Notes under the pieces: model-generated | The model's database searches: none | Seen by the model: the letters and a program-made list of their open reading frames with translations, nothing else | Told to the model about the DNA's origin: nothing | Made by a program: the position numbers and the translations under genes | Assembly (NCBI GenBank): GCA_047620505.1 | Contig: JBLHKS010000262.1 | Location: forward strand, 1 to 9,118 | DNA: 9,118 nt | Direction: 5' to 3' | Source of the DNA: JBLHKS01 sp047620505 | GTDB taxonomy: Bacteria; Verrucomicrobiota; Verrucomicrobiia; Verrucomicrobiales; DEV007 | In this document: piece by piece, positions 1-6,023 of the stretch | Position numbering within the stretch: the first letter of the stretch is position 1 | How the letters are laid out: each line of letters opens with the position of its first letter

Positions 1-1
1 G

Positions 2-79
2 CCGTCTTACCTCGGAGTTCTCCAGGATTCTCAAATCGACTCGCTGATTCTCTACATCAAAACGCTCAAGAAAAAGTAA
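2..79 (+). CDS. C-terminal end of a c-type cytochrome domain protein, possibly cytochrome c oxidase subunit II (5' partial)
   Basis: The frame starting at base 2 reads PSYLGVLQDSQIDSLILYIK followed by TLKKK and a TAA stop at 77-79. This matches the end of class I cytochrome c domains: a PxYxG segment just after the axial Met ligand, an acidic linker, then a terminal helix of the form IxxLIxYIKTLK. The Met codon itself would fall just off the left edge. In caa3-type oxidases such a domain is fused to the C-terminus of subunit II, so this may be coxB, but a free cytochrome c or another fusion would look the same. The CxxCH motif and any CuA domain lie outside the window. I am fairly sure of the domain and unsure of the parent protein. 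The next ORF begins 3 bp after the stop, which suggests co-transcription. Confidence 0.6.
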   Translation, partial: PSYLGVLQDSQIDSLILYIKTLKKK

Positions 80-82
80 GCC

Positions 83-211
83 ATGCGCTCGCTCGCCGTT
101 CTCTTTCTGCTAACCGGATCCCTCGCGGCTCAGGATTCAAAGTATCAGCTTTTCAGCTGGGAACGGGGCATCGAATTCGACCGGATCGAAGCGACCGGCT
201 TGCGGAAATGA
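83..211 (+). CDS. Small exported ORF of 42 residues, function unknown
   Basis: An ATG at 83 opens a 42-codon frame that ends at TGA 209-211. The N-terminus, MRSLAVLFLLTGSLAAQDS, has a short basic n-region, a Leu-rich hydrophobic core and a plausible signal peptidase I site after Leu-Ala-Ala. That leaves a mature peptide of about 26 residues with several aromatic and charged positions. The ORF starts 3 bp after the upstream cytochrome stop and overlaps the following kinase start by the ATGA tetranucleotide (208-211), the usual layout for translational coupling. The clean signal sequence and tight packing argue for a real gene. It could instead be the truncated 5' end of a longer exported protein. 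I recognise no family. Confidence 0.45.
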   Translation: MRSLAVLFLLTGSLAAQDSKYQLFSWERGIEFDRIEATGLRK

Positions 212-1323
212 GCGAGGTTTTTCGTCAGCAGCTGCTGGACGACGGCGCGATCGGACTCAACGCGAGTTTGACGCCGCTGACCGGCGGTGTTTCGAGCGAC
301 ATCTACAAAGTCGACGACGGCGATCGCGTTTTCGTCGTCAAGCGCGCGCTGGAAAAACTAAAAGTTGCCGACGACTGGCATGCGGATCTCTCGCGGAACG
401 GCTTCGAAGTGGCTTACTTGAATGTGGTCAGTCAGTTTTTGCAGGAAGCGGTTCCCAAGGTTCTCTTCCACAATCCGGAGAACGGCTATTTCGCGATGGA
501 GCATCTCGGCGATGGTTTTGAAAACTGGAAAACGACGATGCTCGGCGGCGATTGCCGGATCGAGCACGCTCGTCGCGCGGGTGAAGTGTTAGGGCGGATT
601 CATCGCGAAACCTGGAACGACTCCGAACTCCGCGCTGGGTTCGAAACCACAGATAATTTTCACGATCTACGTTTGGAGCCGTACCTCCTGAAAACTGCGG
701 AGCGTCATCCAGATTTGAGCCAGCAGCTGCTGGACGAAGCCGACCGAATCCGCAACACGCGGCGTTGTCTCGTTCACGGCGATTTCAGCCCGAAAAACAT
801 GCTTTTCAACGGGGATCGGCTCGTCGTTCTGGACTGTGAAGTCGCTTGGTTCGGCGACCCGGCTTTCGACGTCGCTTTTCTCCTGAATCATCTCATGATC
901 AAGGCGCTGCATGTTGATCCTGTGTGTTTCGAATTGGCCCGCGAAGCATGGCAAGCTTACGCCGGCTCCCTAACGAATTATCATCCCGAGCTTGCCGAGG
1001 GACCTCCCGAGTTAACTTTGATCGACGCTTCGTCCGAAGCAATCGAAGCTTCAGGGAGTTTGGAAGCCTCGCAGCAGTTCTGCGCCAAAGGTCAGCGGGA
1101 GGTCCCTCGGCAAGCTCGGGATGATAGTTGTTGTCGGGTGGTAGAGGGGGCGCTAACGAAGCTCCTGCCTGCGCTGATGCTCGCGCGCGTCGATGGAAAA
1201 TCTCCAGTCGAGTACCTGAACGATTCCGAACGAGTCCGCCTTCGCGAATTCGCGCGCAACGCGCTCATCAACCCCGTTTGCTGCTTGGAAGAGCTGATCG
1301 AGCGCGCTCAAGGCACGCTCTGA
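208..1323 (+). CDS. APH-family (aminoglycoside phosphotransferase-like) small-molecule kinase, with an inserted palindromic element
   Basis: This is a protein-kinase-like fold enzyme of the APH/choline kinase superfamily (PF01636 type), predicted to be cytosolic and to move the gamma-phosphate of ATP to a small hydroxylated substrate that cannot be named from sequence. Visible landmarks are a Gly-rich loop LTGGVSSDIYKV (about residues 24-35), the ATP-binding Lys in FVVKRA (K45), the catalytic loop LVHGDFSPKN (H190, D192, N197) and the metal-binding Asp in VVLDCE (D209), followed by WFGDPAFDVAFLLNHL. Residues 255-315 do not belong to the family. They come from a palindromic element described separately. 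Without them the chain runs AYAGS-LTKLLPALMLARVDG, giving about 310 residues, a normal size. The start is set by the ATGA overlap with the small upstream ORF. The 3' end overlaps the convergent reductase gene by 16 bp. Activity may be reduced by the 61-residue insert in the C-terminal lobe, but all catalytic residues lie before it. Confidence 0.85.
   Translation: MSEVFRQQLLDDGAIGLNASLTPLTGGVSSDIYKVDDGDRVFVVKRALEKLKVADDWHADLSRNGFEVAYLNVVSQFLQEAVPKVLFHNPENGYFAMEHLGDGFENWKTTMLGGDCRIEHARRAGEVLGRIHRETWNDSELRAGFETTDNFHDLRLEPYLLKTAERHPDLSQQLLDEADRIRNTRRCLVHGDFSPKNMLFNGDRLVVLDCEVAWFGDPAFDVAFLLNHLMIKALHVDPVCFELAREAWQAYAGSLTNYHPELAEGPPELTLIDASSEAIEASGSLEASQQFCAKGQREVPRQARDDSCCRVVEGALTKLLPALMLARVDGKSPVEYLNDSERVRLREFARNALINPVCCLEELIERAQGTL
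978..1152. mobile_element. MITE/REP-like palindromic element inserted in frame in the kinase gene
   Basis: A 175-bp segment lies between two copies of the octamer CTAACGAA (970-977 and 1153-1160). It contains two perfect 31-bp inverted arms (979-1009 and 1096-1126) separated by 86 bp. The arms carry the core TCATCCCGAG...GAGGGACCTC, which resembles short palindromic repeats scattered through many environmental bacterial genomes and often mistranslated as peptides such as SSRACRGTSR. No transposase is encoded, so mobility would need an enzyme supplied elsewhere. Element plus one octamer equals 183 bp, exactly 61 codons, with no stop in the kinase frame, so the host gene stays open. The right side has 26 bp between the arm and the octamer while the left has 1 bp, so the true element ends are uncertain. 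The loop holds a smaller hairpin, GCTTCG-TC-CGAAGC, at 1027-1040. Confidence 0.75.
979..1126. repeat. Perfect 31-bp inverted repeat pair (979-1009 and 1096-1126)
   Basis: Read base by base, the right arm is the exact reverse complement of the left arm over 31 positions. The match breaks immediately outside (T978 against G1127) and inside (A1010 against G1095). As RNA it would form a very stable 31-bp stem around an 86-nt loop within the kinase mRNA, which could slow ribosomes or expose the message to RNase III. In protein the left arm reads YHPELAEGPP and the right arm REVPRQARDD. The lack of any mismatch suggests a recent insertion or selection on the DNA/RNA structure. Confidence 0.95.
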
Positions 1324-2111
1324 CCCATCGCCGCCTGCCAGAGCGCATACCAATCCTGACGTTCCAACACGATCTCCGCTGACTTCGCGGCGCTGTCGAT
1401 TCGATCGAGACTGTTCGTGCCGATCACCGGGACCATCCCGGACGGATGCGCGAGGAGCCAGGCGAACGCGAATTGATCAACGGTCGCGCCGCCGTACTTC
1501 TCAGAAAGCTCGGCGCAAGCCGCGCGAATCCGCGTCGCTGCTTCGTTTTCCGGATCGAAAAGTCGACCGCCCGCCATCGGCGACCACGCCATTGGCCGGA
1601 TCCTTGCCTGCTCACATTGATGAAGCGAGCCGTCGTAGAGCGCGTCCATTTTTAACAGGTGAACCTCGACCTGATTCGTGACGAGCTCAGCCGTTGAGAG
1701 CCAGTCAGGACGATGAATCAGAAGCAAATCGATGTGGTCGACGCCGAGTTTCTGGAGCGAACGCTCAGCGCAAGCGACGATGTTTTTGGCCGTCGAATCG
1801 TAGTGCGGAAGGCGCGCGTTCGGCTTGCCTTCGCTCGGCACGCTGATCCCGCATTTCGTGATGATCTCGATTTTGTCGCGCAGGCTCGGCTCCTGTTTCA
1901 ACGCGGCGCCGAAGAGCTCTTCGTTTTCGTAAAGGCCGTAAATATCGGCGTGGTCCATCGTCGTGATGCCGAGTTCGAGGCAGCGATGCACCTTGGCGAG
2001 AATCCGGTCCGGCGAAGAGCCATCGGGATCGTCTTGAGCCCGCCACCAGCCGAAAACGAGCCGGCTGACTTCGGGGCCTTCAGGAGAAAGTTTTACGCGT
2101 TGCATGGGCAT
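1308..2111 (-). CDS. Aldo/keto reductase of the YdhF type, with an apparent internal in-frame deletion
   Basis: This is a (beta/alpha)8-barrel NAD(P)H-dependent oxidoreductase (PF00248 type) closely resembling E. coli YdhF as I remember it. All four catalytic residues are visible: D53 and Y58 in TTMDHADIYG, K86 in IITKCGI and H133 in LLLIHRPD. Further matches are TNQVEV, RPMAWSPMAGGRLF and PVIGTNSLDRI, the last normally lining the cofactor phosphate. The chain is 267 residues, while relatives are near 300. Only about 8 residues separate HRPD from TNQVE, where YdhF has about 46. The missing stretch normally holds the helix after beta-strand 5 and the strand ending GVSN, whose Ser-Asn contacts the nicotinamide amide. 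The frame stays open, so this is either a recently damaged gene or an altered enzyme. The start could be 2111 or the second Met at 2105. The gene converges on, and overlaps by 16 bp, the kinase gene. Confidence 0.85.
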   Translation of the reverse strand: MPMQRVKLSPEGPEVSRLVFGWWRAQDDPDGSSPDRILAKVHRCLELGITTMDHADIYGLYENEELFGAALKQEPSLRDKIEIITKCGISVPSEGKPNARLPHYDSTAKNIVACAERSLQKLGVDHIDLLLIHRPDWLSTAELVTNQVEVHLLKMDALYDGSLHQCEQARIRPMAWSPMAGGRLFDPENEAATRIRAACAELSEKYGGATVDQFAFAWLLAHPSGMVPVIGTNSLDRIDSAAKSAEIVLERQDWYALWQAAMGQSVP

Positions 2112-2234
2112 GGGCGGATTCTCAGGGCGTTCGCGCCGGTTTCAAGCGCGGAACTCAAGACTGACGAATCCTTGCTTTCTTACATGCAAAGAGCTTTCCT
2201 CGCGGTGGGTCGGACCGACGCCTCCTTTAATTAA

Positions 2235-2765
2235 ATGAGCCAGATCAAGCAGCTGCAAATGACCTTCGTTCCGGTGGAGGATCGAATTTTGTTCAGAGTG
2301 AATATCGCCGACCGCACGATTTCCCAGATCCGGTTCTGGATCACCCGCCGCTACGTGAAAGTGCTCTGGAAAGCTTTGCTGAACATGCTGGAAAGCCGAA
2401 AGGGATCGACTGAATCCCAAAAAGCTCAGCCAGATCATCAAGCGCAGTCTGGATCGATGGACCTCGAGCACAAAAAGGCTGTCGCGGATGCGGATTTCGA
2501 AACTTCGTTTCAAGAAAACGCGGTTTTTCCGTTGGGCGAGGCACCGATTCTTTTGAGCCGCGTCGGCGTTCGCAATTCGGCCGAAGGCGGTCAGATGATC
2601 CGCCTCGATCCGCTGAAAGGAAACGGGATCGAGTTCACCCTGAACGACAAAATGCTCCACTCGATCTGCAAATTGGTGGCCGACACCGCCCAGAAAGCCG
2701 AGTGGGATCTCCAGCTCGATTTTGCCAAAGCTCAGCAGCTGCTGGAGCCAGGCGGATTGAATTGA
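2235..2765 (+). CDS. Conserved-looking hypothetical protein, 176 aa
   Basis: I do not recognise a named domain. The protein starts with alternating strand-like segments (KQLQMTFVPVEDRILFRVNI), then ISQIRFWITRRYVKVLWKALLNMLE, which looks like a strand leading into an amphipathic helix. A polar Gln/Ser/Lys-rich linker covers about residues 54-80. The second half again alternates strands (APILLSRVGVRN, GGQMIRLDP, GIEFTLND) and ends in a helix, KMLHSICKLVADTAQKAEWDL. The overall pattern resembles unannotated proteins of similar size that I associate with proteobacteria, but I can give no family number. There is no signal peptide or membrane segment, so it is probably cytosolic. The ATG at 2235 has no good Shine-Dalgarno sequence, and the 123 bp upstream separate it from the divergent reductase. 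It is the first gene of the long plus-strand run. Confidence 0.7.
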   Translation: MSQIKQLQMTFVPVEDRILFRVNIADRTISQIRFWITRRYVKVLWKALLNMLESRKGSTESQKAQPDHQAQSGSMDLEHKKAVADADFETSFQENAVFPLGEAPILLSRVGVRNSAEGGQMIRLDPLKGNGIEFTLNDKMLHSICKLVADTAQKAEWDLQLDFAKAQQLLEPGGLN

Positions 2766-2777
2766 CCGAGCCGATCT

Positions 2778-2791
2778 CCCGAAAAATCGGG
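2778..2791 (+). other. Small hairpin in the 51-bp gap before the cytochrome gene
   Basis: CCCGA-AAAA-TCGGG forms a 5-bp stem with a 4-nt A loop between the stop at 2763-2765 and the start at 2817. No T-run follows, so it is a poor intrinsic terminator candidate. It could be a processing or mRNA-stability element, or nothing. Confidence 0.25.
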
Positions 2792-2816
2792 TCCCGAGCC
2801 TCCGTGTTCATCGGCG

Positions 2817-5438
2817 ATGAGGCTCATTTTCGCCATACTGATTGCCACCACCGCGTCGGCTTTTGCTGACTCGCGGCCGACGTTTGAAAAGGACATCCGT
2901 CCGATTCTCAAGACGCATTGCTTTCAATGCCATGGCGAGGAGGGAGAGCTTAAAGGCGGCCTCGACGTCCGGCTGCGGCGATTTCTTGAGCGCGGCGGCG
3001 AATCCGGTCCGGCGATCACGCCCGGCGATTCTGCGAAAAGCCACATCGTGCAAAAGCTCAAAGCGGGCGAGATGCCGAAGGGCAAAAATCGCCTGCCGGA
3101 TGCGGAGATCGCGTTGATCGAAGCCTGGATCACGGATGGCGCGCTGACCGCTCGGCCTGAGCCGGAAGAACTCGGGCCGGAGCACGCGTTCACCGAAGAA
3201 GATCGCGCTTGGTGGGCGTTCCAACCGATCGAAAAACCGGAGATTCCGCGCGAAGCCAAAAACCCGATCGATGCCTTTATCGCGGCGCGACTCGAAACGG
3301 CGAAACTGAGTTTTTCTGACGAAGCTGATCGCATCACGCTGATCCGCCGCCTGACCTTCGACCTCACCGGCCTACCGCCGACACCTGAGCAACTCGAAGC
3401 GACCGATCTGGATCAATTCGCTGAGCAGCTGCTGGCTTCACCGGCTTACGGCGAGCGTTGGGCACGGCACTGGCTTGACGTGGCTGGTTACGCGGATTCG
3501 GATGGCTACACCGACAAAGATTTGGTTCGCCCTGATGCCTGGCGCTACCGAGATTACGTGATCCGCGCGTTGAACGAAGACAAGCCGTTTGATGCCTTTG
3601 TCAGGGAGCAGCTCGCTGGCGATGAGCTCGCCGCCACTGCCGGTCTGAACGCAAACTCCCCTACCCCGGAAGAGCGCGATCGCTACGAACAGCTCATGGT
3701 CGCGACTGGATTTCTCCGAATGGCACCGGACGGAACGGGCGCGCTCAACAACATCACTTCGCGAAATGACTGCGTCGCCAGCACGATCAAAATCGTCAGC
3801 ACAGCGCTCTACGGCATGACCGTCGGATGCGCGCAGTGCCACGATCATCGCTACGACGCGATCACGCAGGCTGATTATTTTCGGTTACGCGCCGTTTTCG
3901 AACCAGGCTTCGATATTCCTAATTGGCGTAACCCAAATGCGCGGCGCGTCTCGATCCAAACGAAGGAAGAAGCCGCCGTCTCCGCCGAGATCGAAATCGA
4001 CGCGAAGATGATCGACGAGGAACGGCTCTGCATGACCGAAGATTTCATCACCGAAGTCCTCGAACGCGAAATCGCGAAGGCTGACGAGGCTGATCGCGAA
4101 GCTCTCCACACGGCATACCGCGCGGTGGCGAAAGACCGAACCGATGAGCAGAACGCGCTCCTCAAGCGCTACCCGAAGGTCCTCAAACTCAGCGCTGGAT
4201 CGCTCTATCTTTACGATCAACAGAACAAAACGAAACACGCCGCGACGATCAAGGAATGGACGGAAAAGGTAAAGACTATCCGCGATACGAAGCCGCCGAT
4301 TCGCTACGTTCAGGCCTTCACCGAAGTCGCCAAAAAGCCCGAAGCCGTGCCGAAGACTTTCGTGTTTCACCGCGGAGACCCCGAGTCGCCGAAGGACGAA
4401 GTCAAACCAGCTGACCTCTCCGTACTTGCGGGTTGGCGCGAGGTCGCGGTCCCGGAAAACGCCGAGCAGCTGCTCACGACCGGTCGCCGTCTCGCCTACG
4501 CTGAATCGATCACCGATGGTCAACATCCGCTGCTCGCTCGGGTCATCGTCAACCGCGCCTGGATGCATCATTTCGGCAAGGGCCTCGTTGCGACCGCTGG
4601 AGATTTTGGAGTCCTGGGCGAAGCGCCGAGTCATCCCGAATTGCTCGACTGGCTCGCCGCTGACTTCATGGAAAATGGCTGGAGTTTGAAGCGCCTTCAT
4701 CGCCAGATTCTCACCAGCCAAACCTGGCGGCAGAGTTCCAAGCGAGATTCGATTCGCGACCGAGACGACCCTGACAATCGTCTACTCAGCCGCCAGACTG
4801 TGCGTCGGTTAGAGGCCGAAACCCTTCGTGATGCGCTCCTCGCCGCCTCTGGCAAGCTCAACGCCAAACTCGCCGGCAAGCCCGTTCCGACCACGCCGAA
4901 CACCGAGGGCCAGATCGTCATCGGCGTCGACACGACCGACACTGCGGGCCGCCAGACCGGGAAATTCGTCGGGCTCGAAGGCGAGGAGTTTCGGCGCAGC
5001 ATCTACGTCAGCGTCCGGCGTTCGCGCCCGCTCGAAATGTTCGCGACCTTCGATGCGCCGTCGATGACCGAGGACAATTGCGACGTTCGGCCCGTCACCA
5101 CGGTCAGTCCGCAGAGCCTGCTTTTGATGAACAACCTTGGCATGCGCGAGTACGCTCAGCACTTCGCCGAGCGGCTTCAAACGGATTGCGAATGCGACCT
5201 CGAAGGCCAGATCGAGCGAGCTTGGCTCCTCGCCTTCGGGCATCCGGCAGCGCCCGCCGACGCAGCAACTGCTGGCGAGTTCGTCCGCGCTCAAACAGCT
5301 TTCTACCGAGCCAATCCGGCCAAGCTCGAACGCGTCATCGGCCCAGCCGAAAAAGAAAATGCCGACGCGGATTTCCTAGGTCTCGCCGCGCTCTGCCATG
5401 CGTTGATGAGCGCGAACGAGTTCCTCTACATCGATTGA
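2817..5438 (+). CDS. Exported PSCyt1-DUF1549-DUF1553 planctomycete-type cytochrome c protein
   Basis: The 873-residue protein begins with a signal peptide (MRLIFAILIATTASAFADS, cleavage near residue 17), so it is exported. A PSCyt1 cytochrome c domain follows at about 20-110, with haem motif CFQCH (C35, C38, H39) and a likely axial Met in AGEMPKGK (M86). DUF1549 (PSCyt2) covers about 150-365, from PIDAFIAARLE through FDLTGLPPTPEQL to a second motif, GCAQCHDHRYD (C338, C341, H342), which is conserved in that family and is not proven to bind haem. A charged helical middle region runs to about 540. DUF1553 (PSD1) spans about 555-873, with HPLLARVIVNRAWMHHFGKG, LDWLAADFMENGWSLKRLHR and the usual ending ANEFLYID. 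Length is typical. The family is widespread in Planctomycetota and Verrucomicrobiota, its biochemical role is not settled, and a redox role outside the cytoplasm is inferred from the haem. No DUF1501 partner, the common neighbour, follows here. The gene lies 51 bp after the 176-aa ORF and 58 bp before the 159-aa ORF. Confidence 0.93.
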   Translation: MRLIFAILIATTASAFADSRPTFEKDIRPILKTHCFQCHGEEGELKGGLDVRLRRFLERGGESGPAITPGDSAKSHIVQKLKAGEMPKGKNRLPDAEIALIEAWITDGALTARPEPEELGPEHAFTEEDRAWWAFQPIEKPEIPREAKNPIDAFIAARLETAKLSFSDEADRITLIRRLTFDLTGLPPTPEQLEATDLDQFAEQLLASPAYGERWARHWLDVAGYADSDGYTDKDLVRPDAWRYRDYVIRALNEDKPFDAFVREQLAGDELAATAGLNANSPTPEERDRYEQLMVATGFLRMAPDGTGALNNITSRNDCVASTIKIVSTALYGMTVGCAQCHDHRYDAITQADYFRLRAVFEPGFDIPNWRNPNARRVSIQTKEEAAVSAEIEIDAKMIDEERLCMTEDFITEVLEREIAKADEADREALHTAYRAVAKDRTDEQNALLKRYPKVLKLSAGSLYLYDQQNKTKHAATIKEWTEKVKTIRDTKPPIRYVQAFTEVAKKPEAVPKTFVFHRGDPESPKDEVKPADLSVLAGWREVAVPENAEQLLTTGRRLAYAESITDGQHPLLARVIVNRAWMHHFGKGLVATAGDFGVLGEAPSHPELLDWLAADFMENGWSLKRLHRQILTSQTWRQSSKRDSIRDRDDPDNRLLSRQTVRRLEAETLRDALLAASGKLNAKLAGKPVPTTPNTEGQIVIGVDTTDTAGRQTGKFVGLEGEEFRRSIYVSVRRSRPLEMFATFDAPSMTEDNCDVRPVTTVSPQSLLLMNNLGMREYAQHFAERLQTDCECDLEGQIERAWLLAFGHPAAPADAATAGEFVRAQTAFYRANPAKLERVIGPAEKENADADFLGLAALCHALMSANEFLYID

Positions 5439-5470
5439 GAAAGGGGAAGGATTCTCTGGACGGAGCCGCA

Positions 5471-5500
5471 ATGCGCGACACGGTCTGCCCGCTGAAATGA
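5471..5500 (+). CDS. Possible 9-residue leader ORF overlapping the next gene
   Basis: ATG at 5471 gives MRDTVCPLK and stops at TGA 5498-5500, overlapping by ATGA the start of the following gene at 5497. GGAG at 5462-5465 lies 5 nt before this ATG, a reasonable ribosome binding site, whereas the following gene has no clear site of its own. A short upstream ORF feeding ribosomes to the next start is therefore plausible. It could also be chance, because ORFs this short are common. Confidence 0.25.
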   Translation: MRDTVCPLK

Positions 5501-5976
5501 GCGCTAAAATCACTGCCGCAACGCCGTCTTGCTTCGAAGCCGGAACCCAGGTTGATCTCAAGGTAAAAGCCATGGGCTTGACCTTCAACATCGGCAACGG
5601 TGCCTTCGAAAAGCTCTCCGATTTTGAGCTGAAAGCCACCGGAAGCTACAACATCAAGATTCCGATGATGACCAAGCTCAACGGTCAGGGAAGCTGGGAG
5701 CTGACGCTCGTTTCCACCGACAGCGGCGAAAATTATGAGTTCGCCTTCAAGTTCGTCGGCGAGCAGGAAACCACGAAATCGCTCAGCGTGTCTGCAGCGC
5801 TTGAGGACGGCAAAATCGTCTACGCGACGGAGAAGGATCAGCGTGTTGTCCAGAGTTGTAAGAACGCCGGTGGCGGGCTCCTCGGCGGCGGCAAAACGCA
5901 ATTGCGGCTTGAGGTCGAGCTCGACGGCGCTGAGGTGATGGTGATTCTGCAAAAGGCAGCGGTGGCGGTGGCTTGA
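5497..5976 (+). CDS. Hypothetical beta-rich protein, 159 aa
   Basis: I recognise no family. The sequence alternates short hydrophobic and polar residues in a beta-strand pattern (QVDLKVKAMGLTFNIG, SWELTLVST, YEFAFKFVG, KTQLRLEVELDGAEVMVILQ), interrupted by a Gly-rich turn, NAGGGLLGGGK, near residues 121-131. There are two cysteines (C12 and C120) and no signal peptide or transmembrane helix, so a cytosolic beta-sandwich or barrel is the simplest guess. The reading frame and codon use match the neighbours, which supports a real gene. The start at 5497 gives the longest plausible frame and shares an ATGA with a tiny upstream ORF. The stop lies 47 bp before the symporter start, so the two are probably co-transcribed. 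A link to the symporter or the cytochrome protein is inferred from position only. Confidence 0.65.
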   Translation: MSAKITAATPSCFEAGTQVDLKVKAMGLTFNIGNGAFEKLSDFELKATGSYNIKIPMMTKLNGQGSWELTLVSTDSGENYEFAFKFVGEQETTKSLSVSAALEDGKIVYATEKDQRVVQSCKNAGGGLLGGGKTQLRLEVELDGAEVMVILQKAAVAVA

Positions 5977-6023
5977 AGCTCTGAGCTTGCCAATTCGCGC
6001 CCCGGGCCCTAGAACGAGGGTCC

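Larger units (their letters stand above)
970..1160. repeat. 8-bp direct repeat CTAACGAA (970-977 and 1153-1160), probable target site duplication
   Basis: CTAACGAA occurs on both sides of the palindromic element, and both copies fall in the same codon phase: Leu-Thr-Asn at 970-978 and Leu-Thr-Lys at 1153-1161. Joining the left flank to the right copy restores GSLTKLLPALMLARVDG, which reads like uninterrupted kinase sequence. This is what a target duplication made on insertion would produce. The identity covers 8 bp only, so chance is possible, but the restored protein sequence supports the reading. Confidence 0.65.

Noticed and set aside
924..1124. Short plus-strand ORF containing SSRACRGTSR
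   Set aside because: This peptide is a known sign of translating the palindromic repeat in an alternative frame. The kinase frame is continuous through it.
2118..2145. Minus-strand promoter TTGAAA-N16-GAGAAT for the reductase gene
   Set aside because: The -10 is weak, and the predicted start would fall on the ATG itself, giving a leaderless mRNA. Too speculative to list as a feature.
2221..2228. CCTCCTTT resembling the anti-Shine-Dalgarno end of 16S rRNA
   Set aside because: Only about eight bases match and no other rRNA sequence surrounds them. Read on the minus strand as AAAGGAGG it has no start codon at a usable distance.
1713..2234. 173-codon plus-strand ORF opposite the aldo/keto reductase
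   Set aside because: It is the antisense of a clearly recognisable reductase, is Arg/Ala-rich and matches no family pattern. It is a GC-driven shadow frame.
3885..4721. 278-codon minus-strand ORF
   Set aside because: It is antisense to the middle of the 873-residue cytochrome protein, with typical shadow composition and no motif.
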